From: Prosthecobacter fusiformis
Lineage (GTDB): Bacteria; Verrucomicrobiota; Verrucomicrobiia; Verrucomicrobiales; Verrucomicrobiaceae
Direction: 5' to 3'
Assembly (NCBI RefSeq): GCF_004364345.1
Contig: NZ_SOCA01000001.1
Coordinates: 558,001 to 622,000 of the forward strand
Length of the DNA stretch: 64,000 bases
The notes beneath the pieces were generated by a model. The model saw only the letters and a program-made list of their open reading frames with translations. It was not told the DNA's origin and ran no database searches. Below are positions 51,568 through 58,656 of this stretch, in pieces (the first letter of the stretch is position 1; the number at the start of each line of letters is the position of its first letter). Both the position numbers and the translations under genes were made by a program.

Positions 51568-52815
51568 ATGACCGAACGTCGCGTCGTTATCACCGGAATC
51601 GGAACCGTTTCTCCCTTGGGAAACAACAAAGACGATTTCTGGAAGAATCTCCAGGCTGGAAAGAGCGGCATCCGTCGCATCCAGAGCATGGACACCACCA
51701 ACTATGACTGCAAGATCGCAGGGGAAGTGGTGGACTTCGATCCCACACCTTTCTTCAATAACCACAAGGAGGCCCGCCGTGCGGACCGGTTTTTCCAGCT
51801 CGCCATGGCCGCCTCCAAAATGGCCGTCAAGGATAGCGGTCTGAACCCCGACGGGCTGGACCCGCATCGCATCGGCGTCATGGTCGGCAGCGGCATCGGC
51901 GGTCTTAGCACCATCGAAACGCAGTATGAGATCCTTTTGAACAAGGGTCCCGGCCGCGTCTCCCCCTTCCTCATCCCGATGATGATCACCAACATCGCCA
52001 CGGGCATGATCGCCACCGAATTTGGCTTCATGGGGCCAAACATGTGCATCACCACCGCGTGTGCCACCTCCAACAACAACATTGGTGAAGCTTGGCGCAT
52101 CATCAAATTTGGCGATGCCGATGCCATCGTCTGCGGCGGCTCTGAAGCCTCCATCCGCCCTTGCGGCCTCTCAGGCTTTGCCAACATGAAAGCCCTCTCC
52201 ATGCGCAACGATGACCCTGAGCATGCCTCCCGCCCCTGGGATATCGGCCGCGACGGTTTTGTCATGGGTGAAGGTGCCGGCGTTGTCGTTATCGAAGAGC
52301 TGGAGCACGCCAAAAAACGCGGTGCCACCATTTATGCCGAGCTAGCCGGCTACGGCGTCACCGCCGATGCCTACCACCTCACGGCTCCACATCCAGAAGG
52401 CCTCGGTGCCTCCAAGTGCATGGAGATGGCTTTCCGCCACGCCAAGCTCAATCCGACCGATGTCCAGTATGTAAACGCCCACGCCACCTCCACCCCTGTA
52501 GGTGACATGTGCGAACTGCGCGCCATCAAACGCACCTTTGGTGAATACGCTCAGAAAGGCCTGCTTGTCTCCGGCACCAAGTCCATGACAGGTCACTTGT
52601 TAGGCGCTGCTGGCGGCATCGAACTCGCTGCCTGTATCCTGGCCATTCGTGACCAGGTCGTCCCGCCGACCATCAACGTCGAAAACCTGGACCCTGAAGT
52701 GGATGTGGACATCGTCGCCAACACAGCCCGCCCGGCCAAGGTTAATGCCGCCCTCAGCAACAGCTTCGGCTTTGGCGGCCACAACTCCGCCCTCCTGGTG
52801 AAGAAATTCGACTGA
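51568..52815 (+). CDS. fabF: 3-oxoacyl-[acyl-carrier-protein] synthase II
   Basis: A 415-residue condensing enzyme of fatty acid elongation (malonyl-ACP plus acyl-ACP to ketoacyl-ACP). The catalytic triad is intact: Cys165 in TTACATSNNNIGEA, His305 in YVNAHATSTPVGD and His343 in GTKSMTGHLLGAAGGIE. Start MTERRVVITGIGTVSPLGNNKDDFW and end SNSFGFGGHNSALLVKKF are typical. No acpP or other fab gene is adjacent, so it may be a second copy or a dispersed gene. A strong terminator follows. Confidence 0.96.
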   Translation: MTERRVVITGIGTVSPLGNNKDDFWKNLQAGKSGIRRIQSMDTTNYDCKIAGEVVDFDPTPFFNNHKEARRADRFFQLAMAASKMAVKDSGLNPDGLDPHRIGVMVGSGIGGLSTIETQYEILLNKGPGRVSPFLIPMMITNIATGMIATEFGFMGPNMCITTACATSNNNIGEAWRIIKFGDADAIVCGGSEASIRPCGLSGFANMKALSMRNDDPEHASRPWDIGRDGFVMGEGAGVVVIEELEHAKKRGATIYAELAGYGVTADAYHLTAPHPEGLGASKCMEMAFRHAKLNPTDVQYVNAHATSTPVGDMCELRAIKRTFGEYAQKGLLVSGTKSMTGHLLGAAGGIELAACILAIRDQVVPPTINVENLDPEVDVDIVANTARPAKVNAALSNSFGFGGHNSALLVKKFD

Positions 52816-52839
52816 TCGCATAACACCGTTCAATCCTTC

Positions 52840-52877
52840 AGCCCGCACAGCGACCCTGTGCGGGCTTTTTCTTTTTT
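52840..52877 (+). terminator. Rho-independent terminator after fabF
   Basis: AGCCCGCACAG (52840-52850) and CTGTGCGGGCT (52856-52866) pair perfectly around a 5-base loop and run into a T-rich tail to 52877. It is the clearest intrinsic terminator in this part of the window. Confidence 0.95.
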
Positions 52878-53060
52878 ACAACCTAACAAACTATCCAACA
52901 ATTCACATCTCTATTCCCCTCCTGTTAATCCCGTCATCTAGTTAATCCTGTAAAAATAGGGCACCCCCAAGCTCTCCCACTCGATCTCCCACACCCATTC
53001 CACCCTGCTCAAAAAAAAATTTGCATCCATGCTGAATAGACCGCGCGGAGCTCCGTCGAA

Positions 53061-53432
53061 ATGAGCGAACCCAAGTTCATCCTCATGAAAAAGATCATCG
53101 CCATCCTCGCTGTTGTAACCGGCATCGGTTTCCTCACCCCTTCGGAATCGAGCGCCCGCGATTACTGCCACAATGACCGCCGCGTCGTCAGCTACCACCC
53201 TTGCGGCGCACCGATTTATGCCGTTTACCATGTCCATGGGCATGACCGTTACGGACACCCGATTGGCCATTGGGTGACTCAGCACACCAGCCACAGCTCC
53301 TGCCGCTCCTGCTATTCCCGCTCCAGCCACCACCATGACCATCATCATGACAGCCACCACCGCGGGCCCAGTTTCCCCGTGCCTCCTCATCACCGGGCAG
53401 CCGCCAGCTTCTTCTTCGGCTTTGGCCGTTGA
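53061..53432 (+). CDS. Small exported His-rich protein
   Basis: A 123-residue protein; an ATG at 53085 is an alternative start giving 115 residues. The signal peptide is MKKIIAILAVVTGIGFLTPSESSA. The mature part is rich in His, Tyr, Cys and Ser: DYCHNDRRVVSYHPCGAPIYAVYHVHGHDRYGHPIGHWV, then CRSCYSRSSHHHDHHHDSHHRGP, then a Pro/Ala/Phe tail. No enzymatic domain is recognisable. The repeated His clusters and CxxC could bind zinc, copper or nickel in the cell envelope. It sits alone between strong terminators, with an AT-rich upstream region. Confidence 0.72.
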   Translation: MSEPKFILMKKIIAILAVVTGIGFLTPSESSARDYCHNDRRVVSYHPCGAPIYAVYHVHGHDRYGHPIGHWVTQHTSHSSCRSCYSRSSHHHDHHHDSHHRGPSFPVPPHHRAAASFFFGFGR

Positions 53433-53453
53433 TCTGGTTTGAAAAACTTCTCG

Positions 53454-53495
53454 CCGCCGCAGAGCCTCCCAGGTTCTGCGGCGGTTTTGTTTTCT
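53454..53495 (+). terminator. Rho-independent terminator after the His-rich gene
   Basis: CCGCCGCAGA (53454-53463) and TCTGCGGCGG (53475-53484) pair perfectly around an 11-base loop and are followed by TTTTGTTTTCT. It separates the His-rich gene from the DUF423 gene. Confidence 0.92.
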
Positions 53496-53533
53496 TGATT
53501 TGCATTTGCCCTCCCGCTGCCTCCCCTTCAGTC

Positions 53534-53914
53534 ATGCTGCCAGACACGCTTCGCCTTCGTCTTTCCGCCTTGCTCGGAGTGACCGCCATCATCCTCGGCT
53601 CCCTCGGTGCCCATGGCTCAGTGCATGATGCCCTTGTAACGGCTGGCACTTTCGAAAACTGGAAGACCGCCGTTAGCTATCATCTCCCCCACGCCATCTT
53701 CCTCTCCATCCTGGCACTGTTTGGCACCATGGGCGGGAAAACCGCCTCCTGGGCCTGGCGTAGCCTTTTCACCGGTGTACTTCTGTTCAGCGGCTCCCTT
53801 TATCTTCATTCCTATACCCAGGTGAAGTGGCTGGTTTATATCACCCCCGTGGGCGGCCTCGCCATGATGCTGGGCTGGACCCTGCTGATTTTTGCCCGTT
53901 GGCAGCGCCCGTGA
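53534..53914 (+). CDS. DUF423 small integral membrane protein
   Basis: A 126-residue protein. The ATG at 53534 gives the typical DUF423 length and start (MLPDTLRLRLSALLGVTAIILGSLGAHG). Four hydrophobic helices are visible: the first at LSALLGVTAIILGSLGAHG, then YHLPHAIFLSILALFG, SLFTGVLLFSGSLYLHSYT and VYITPVGGLAMMLGWTLLIFA. The GAHG and P-x-G-G motifs are characteristic of this family, which includes E. coli YgdD. Function unknown. The frame extends upstream to 53429, but that part overlaps the terminator. Confidence 0.9.
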   Translation: MLPDTLRLRLSALLGVTAIILGSLGAHGSVHDALVTAGTFENWKTAVSYHLPHAIFLSILALFGTMGGKTASWAWRSLFTGVLLFSGSLYLHSYTQVKWLVYITPVGGLAMMLGWTLLIFARWQRP

Positions 53915-53983
53915 TTTTATTCACTTCCGCAAGGCTGTGATTGAGTCCTGAAGGGATGGCACGTATTGTTTTTATATATCTGA

Positions 53984-56413
53984 ATGTCCCGCATTACTGC
54001 TGATCCATTTCCCCCACCGGGTTCTTCCGGTGCTGGACGGCTGCCCCCAGCGGACTCTCAGGCAGGCATCCAGCTCCCCGCGCCACCCCGCGGCCCTCGG
54101 GGTCCCAGGGATAAAGATGGCCCCCCATCACATCGGGATGACATCCTCATTCCTGACTACACCCTCATCAAGCGCATCGGCTCCGGCGCCTATGGGGAAG
54201 TATGGCTGGCCCAAAGCGTCACCGGTGCCTACCGTGCCGTAAAAATTGTCTGGCGGGAGGACTTCGAACTCACCCGCACCTTCCATCGCGAATTTCTCGG
54301 CATCCAACAGTTCGAGCCCATCTCCCGTGGCCATCCCTGCATGGTCCACATCCTCCATGTCGGCTGGAATGAAGACCGCGGTTTTTATTACTGCGTCATG
54401 GAGCTGGCCGATGATGCGGAGGAAGGCCCTAACTTCGAAAGCGTCCACACCTACGTGCCCCGTACTCTGGGCACGGACATGAAGCGCCACGGCAGGCTGG
54501 ACCTCATCTTCTGCCGGGATGCCGGGGTGTATCTGGCCGATGCACTCTATTACATGCACAATCGCGGCCTCACCCACCGCGACATCAAACCTTCCAACAT
54601 CATTTTTTGCGGTGGCGTCTGCAAGCTGGCGGATATCGGCCTCGTCGCCGGATTTGGTGAGCGTACCTTCGTCGGCACCGAGGGCTTCGTTCCTCCGGAA
54701 GGCCCTGGCACCGCCCAGGCGGATATTTATAGCTTGGGAAAAGTGCTCTATGAAATGAGCAGCGGCAAAGACCGCATGGAATTCCCCGAAGTCCCCCTCA
54801 ACCTCGGCGATGATGAATGGCCCTTCTGGCTGGATTTAAACCGCGTCATCTGCAAGGCCTGTGCGCCGGATTTGAAAGAACGTTTTCAAACCGCAGGTGA
54901 ATTCGCCGAGGCGCTCCAGCGTGTCGGTGAAAAGCGTGCCGAGAGCCTGCTCCGACGCTTCAGCCGTGCCGCCGTCTTCACCCTCATCGGCTCCGCCCTC
55001 GCTGGAGCCGGCCTGTCCGCCGCCAAGTATCAAGACGAATGGGCCTATGAGCTGCCCTTGCCTGTCAAAGCAGCCCCTCCCCTGCCCCAGCCGCCGCAAA
55101 AAGGCCGCCCCTGGCAGAATATTTATGGCCAGTGGTTCACCTTCACCAAGGACCGCCACATCGCCGACCTGCCCGTGGAGGCCACCCTCTTCCGCTCCTT
55201 TCTTTACGCCACCGGTCGCGCGGCAGAATTCGGCGTGGTGGAATTCGTCACCCCGGATAAAAAAGTCCTCCACTGCGTCATGATTCCGGAAGCGGATGCA
55301 GATGCGTTTACAGTCTGGATGACCAGCCGTGATCGCCAAAGCGGTCGTCTGGACATTGATCACGAATACACCTGGCGCGCGGCGAACATCCCCAAATCCA
55401 AAGCCACCAATCCACGCCCGGGCTGGCATGCCATCCGCACCGAAATCGTCCGCGTCCCTTACGGTCGCCTCAGCCTCGACAGTACACCGCGCGGAGCCGA
55501 AGTTTACGATGGCGAATCCCGCGTGGGTCGCACTCCGCTGCAACTCACCAAGGTCAGAGCAGCCAAGTTTGATTACGAAGTTCGCCTTCCCGGCTACAAG
55601 AGCGAATTTGCCCGGGGCAATTTGAAGGAGGACCAGGCCATGAGCTTCAACCTCCGCCTGCGCGCCACCGGCTCCGTCGTTTTTGGAAAACCGTGGGAAA
55701 ACAGCCTCGATATCAAAATGGTCCCCATGGGACGCGCCATGCTCGCCGCCATCGAAACCCGGCGGAAAGACTTCGCCGAATTCGCCCGCAGCACCAATTT
55801 CCCCCCAGTTGAAGGACTCATCCTGGACGCCGACCCCAACCTCCCCGTCACTAACATCACCCGCGCTGAAGCCGAGCTATTCTGCCGCTGGTTGACCGAC
55901 CGCGAGCGGGGCAAAGGCCTACTGGAGCCGGACCAGGAATATCGCCTGCCCACCGATGATGAATGGAGCATGGCCGCGTACCTGCCGCTGGAGCTGGGTG
56001 CCACCCCGGCAGACCGCAGTAATCGCATTGAAGGTATTTATCCCTGGGGATTCACCCCCGCTCCCACCAGTAAAGTCGCCAACTTGCTCGATAAATCAGT
56101 ACCTGGTGCCGGGAAAAAATCCGTCCCTGGCTATGATGACAACTTCGTCGGCCTTGCCCCCGTCGGCAGCCTGCGTCCCGACAGCCGGGATCTTTATGAT
56201 CTCTCCGGCAACGTCTGGGAATGGGTATCCGATGATTGGGACTCCACTGGCAGCGCAGATGGCGTCGCCCGCGGTGCCGCTTATACCACTTACGAGCGCC
56301 AGCAGCTACTCGCGTCCTACCGCCGCAAAATCCCCCAGTCTGCCCGGGAACCAGACATCGGCTTCCGCATCCTCCTCATCAGCGCTGACCTCAGCGCCCG
56401 CGATGATGAGTAG
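53984..56413 (+). CDS. Ser/Thr protein kinase - PEGA - FGE-sulfatase-like domain fusion
   Basis: An 809-residue single-pass membrane protein. A Pro/Gly-rich N-terminus precedes the kinase domain (about 58-310): glycine loop IGSGAYGEVW, Lys87 (AVKIVW), catalytic loop HRDIKPSN (H198-D200) and a DFG variant D217-I218-G219 (LADIGLVA). The membrane helix is about 328-347. An extracytoplasmic PEGA-like domain (about 495-560: SLDSTPRGAEVYDGESRVGRTPLQLTK) leads to a formylglycine-generating-enzyme-like domain (about 565-805: EYRLPTDDEWSMAAYLP, NVWEWVSDDWDS, ...IGFRIL). The FGE active-site cysteines are absent, so this domain probably binds ligand rather than modifying sulfatases. A signal-responsive kinase with an external sensor is the likely function. 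Confidence 0.9.
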   Translation: MSRITADPFPPPGSSGAGRLPPADSQAGIQLPAPPRGPRGPRDKDGPPSHRDDILIPDYTLIKRIGSGAYGEVWLAQSVTGAYRAVKIVWREDFELTRTFHREFLGIQQFEPISRGHPCMVHILHVGWNEDRGFYYCVMELADDAEEGPNFESVHTYVPRTLGTDMKRHGRLDLIFCRDAGVYLADALYYMHNRGLTHRDIKPSNIIFCGGVCKLADIGLVAGFGERTFVGTEGFVPPEGPGTAQADIYSLGKVLYEMSSGKDRMEFPEVPLNLGDDEWPFWLDLNRVICKACAPDLKERFQTAGEFAEALQRVGEKRAESLLRRFSRAAVFTLIGSALAGAGLSAAKYQDEWAYELPLPVKAAPPLPQPPQKGRPWQNIYGQWFTFTKDRHIADLPVEATLFRSFLYATGRAAEFGVVEFVTPDKKVLHCVMIPEADADAFTVWMTSRDRQSGRLDIDHEYTWRAANIPKSKATNPRPGWHAIRTEIVRVPYGRLSLDSTPRGAEVYDGESRVGRTPLQLTKVRAAKFDYEVRLPGYKSEFARGNLKEDQAMSFNLRLRATGSVVFGKPWENSLDIKMVPMGRAMLAAIETRRKDFAEFARSTNFPPVEGLILDADPNLPVTNITRAEAELFCRWLTDRERGKGLLEPDQEYRLPTDDEWSMAAYLPLELGATPADRSNRIEGIYPWGFTPAPTSKVANLLDKSVPGAGKKSVPGYDDNFVGLAPVGSLRPDSRDLYDLSGNVWEWVSDDWDSTGSADGVARGAAYTTYERQQLLASYRRKIPQSAREPDIGFRILLISADLSARDDE

Positions 56414-56526
56414 TAAAGCCAATGGCAAAATGAAGGGGGTTACAAGGGATAAGCGTAAACTCGCCATTGAGCTTCGATTGCACCTCACCCCGCATTTCAG
56501 GGCATTCCTTCAGTCCACAGTCAAAA

Positions 56527-57972
56527 CTAAAGACCTGCCGCACCGGCAGCTTCACGGACAAGTTTGATAAATCGTCCGCGCTCTCCAGTCACATCTGCCC
56601 CCTTGGATTGTTCTGCCAGCCTGAGAACTAAACCATGATCCAGTTGCGGAGTGCTGGGAACGCCCCTCATCAGCAAGCCAAACCCAACAACGGCGCTATC
56701 GAAGACAAAGTCTTCCCGCGCCTGAGTCCAGGCACCGCCAGCATCCTGAATACTCAGCTTCGTGCTGTCAAAAGGCCCCACCGTTTGGGTCGTGAAGTGG
56801 CCTTTATCCAGAGTGACTGTGGCGACAGTTTTGACGCCATCGCCACTGCCATTGGGGAGAAACTCATACCAGACGACATGGGTTCCAGCCTTTCGCAGCT
56901 CGGCCGCAGGCTGATGCCGCTCACAGAGCTGGCGGTATTCGCGGACATTATTGGGATCAAAGGTGACTCGCAGCGGATAGCTGGCTTTGGTCATCGCCGC
57001 AGGCTGGTCTGCAGGAAGCTGTATAGTCACGCGCAGCAGACGATGATCCTCATTCCAGGGGCAGGAGGCCACATCCGCCTTCCATGAATGAATGTATAAG
57101 TCAGGGGTGCGCGGCTTGCCATTATCTTTAGACTCGGGAGCCTGACGAATAGGCGCAGGTGCGGCGAGCAGAGAATTTTTATTCACCTTCGCAGGTCGTG
57201 GACGGATCTGAGCAGGAGTCAGATCAAATTGGTCCACCGGATGGCGGCTGGCACTGAGGAAGGCCACATGCCTACCCGGGGTGGTCAGAGGCAGCGGGCG
57301 GGAGGAGATGCTGGCTACTGGAGCCGCCATAGGTTTTGTTAGCACGGCATCTGGCTTTGCTGAAGGTGCAGCAACGACCATCGGGACGGGAGCAGGTGAC
57401 GAAATAGCGGCGATTTCAGCCTTCTCGGATACTGGAGCAGGCGTCAAAATGGCCTCCACCTCTTCAATCACAGGGGCATCGGCCTCAGGTGCCAAGGCCA
57501 CCATGGCTTCCGGTTCCTTAGCGACGACAGGTGTTTCCTGCGGCACAATAACAGGGGCGGGAGCAGCAGTCTCTACAATGATCTCTTCAGGTGCAGTGCC
57601 CAGGCCAGTGTGACGGCCAATGATGTAGGCAGCCCCGGTGAGCACAACAATGGCAGCCGCTTTTATCACACCATTGATGATGGGTCTAAAGATGGAAGGC
57701 TTGCGCGGAATAGGGCGGGGCATCAAGGGCCCCATCCGGCGGGGGAGATTGGTTGGATAAAGCACCGCATGGCGCTGCTCAGGGAGCAGGCGATCCTGAG
57801 GAATGGGCGCTCCCTGCCGCAAGGCGTCGGTCACGGCTTCCACCTGTTCCAGTTCATGGGTGGCGACTGGGCAGGCCGCCAGCAGGGCGTGGATCTCGGT
57901 CGCCTGACGGGCATGCAGCTCACCCAGGGCATATGCGGTGAGGTCAGGATTTTCGTGGGGGGACGATTTCAT
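56527..57972 (-). CDS. Membrane protein with YfbK-like C-terminal domain but no vWA domain (putative anti-sigma factor)
   Basis: A 481-residue single-pass protein. The cytoplasmic N-terminus (LTAYALGELHARQATEIHALLAACPVATHELEQVEAVTDALR) looks like an anti-sigma N-terminal helix bundle but without zinc-finger His/Cys; the membrane helix is about 99-118. An Ala/Pro/Val/Glu-rich linker (about 125-300) leads to a C-terminal domain that resembles the last part of YfbK-type vWA proteins (DUF3520: VRYKAP-like start, then VGFGLLMRGVPS and GRFIKLVREAAG). The vWA domain normally found before it is missing. It follows the sigma-factor gene by 9 bases. It probably holds that sigma factor and responds to an envelope signal. 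Confidence in the DUF3520 call is moderate. Confidence 0.65.
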   Translation of the reverse strand: MKSSPHENPDLTAYALGELHARQATEIHALLAACPVATHELEQVEAVTDALRQGAPIPQDRLLPEQRHAVLYPTNLPRRMGPLMPRPIPRKPSIFRPIINGVIKAAAIVVLTGAAYIIGRHTGLGTAPEEIIVETAAPAPVIVPQETPVVAKEPEAMVALAPEADAPVIEEVEAILTPAPVSEKAEIAAISSPAPVPMVVAAPSAKPDAVLTKPMAAPVASISSRPLPLTTPGRHVAFLSASRHPVDQFDLTPAQIRPRPAKVNKNSLLAAPAPIRQAPESKDNGKPRTPDLYIHSWKADVASCPWNEDHRLLRVTIQLPADQPAAMTKASYPLRVTFDPNNVREYRQLCERHQPAAELRKAGTHVVWYEFLPNGSGDGVKTVATVTLDKGHFTTQTVGPFDSTKLSIQDAGGAWTQAREDFVFDSAVVGFGLLMRGVPSTPQLDHGLVLRLAEQSKGADVTGERGRFIKLVREAAGAAGL

Positions 57973-57981
57973 AAAGGTGGT

Positions 57982-58521
57982 TCAGTTAGAGCGGGTGGCC
58001 AGCTCGCGGTTCAGGTGCTCACGCAGTTTTTTGATGGCCACATGCATGATGAATCCAACGTTGCCAACCGTGAGGCCGGTGACATCGGCGATCTGCTGGT
58101 AAGAGCAGTCGTGCATGAATTTGAGACGAATGACTTCTCTTTGGTTCGGGCGGAGTTTTTCCACGAGTTCCCAGATGCGTGCGTGAAGTTCATGGGAATC
58201 GGCATTTTCCGCAGGGTCCGGATCAAAAGAGACCGCTCCTGCCAAAGCATCTTCATTGCCAAGATCCAGCCGGTGATCCTTCCGCAGGATGTCGAGGGCT
58301 CGATTTCGGCAGACCGTGAAGAGCCAGGCTTTGAGGTTATCCCGTACTTTCTCTGGATCGGTGAGGTATAGCTTAAGCAGGGAGTCCTGGACGACATCAC
58401 GCGCGCGCTCGAAGTCTCCATTGAGCACGCCGGCCGTGTAAGCGATGAGGTTACTCTCGTACTGGTCCAGCGCCCGCCTGACGAGGAGGGAGGCTTCATC
58501 TTGATGAGGCTGGCCGGACAT
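57982..58521 (-). CDS. ECF-type RNA polymerase sigma factor paired with YfbK-like protein
   Basis: A 179-residue sigma-70 family factor. The ATG at 58521 starts MSGQPHQDEASLLVRRALDQYESN; the frame goes on to 58665 but that segment is not protein-like. Region 2 is YTAGVLNGDFERARDVVQDSLLKLYLTDPEKVRDNLKAWLFTVCRNRALDILRKDHR; region 4 is LRPNQREVIRLKFMHDCSYQQIADVTGLTVGNVGFIMHVAIKKLREHL. This is the SigJ/RpoE-like type with a normal region 4, unlike the module A and B factors. The membrane protein gene follows by 9 bases and is its likely anti-sigma partner. Divergent from the spermidine-synthase-like gene. Confidence 0.92.
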   Translation of the reverse strand: MSGQPHQDEASLLVRRALDQYESNLIAYTAGVLNGDFERARDVVQDSLLKLYLTDPEKVRDNLKAWLFTVCRNRALDILRKDHRLDLGNEDALAGAVSFDPDPAENADSHELHARIWELVEKLRPNQREVIRLKFMHDCSYQQIADVTGLTVGNVGFIMHVAIKKLREHLNRELATRSN

Positions 58522-58656
58522 GTTTTCACTTTGCGACTTTTGTAACGTCTGGGGAAGAGATTTGTTAGAGTGGACTGTGCAGAACGTTCGGAGAATCCGG
58601 CCATTTGGAGGTTCGCTCTCCCTGTCCCCACTTTTTACGCGTAAGCTCACCCCTGA

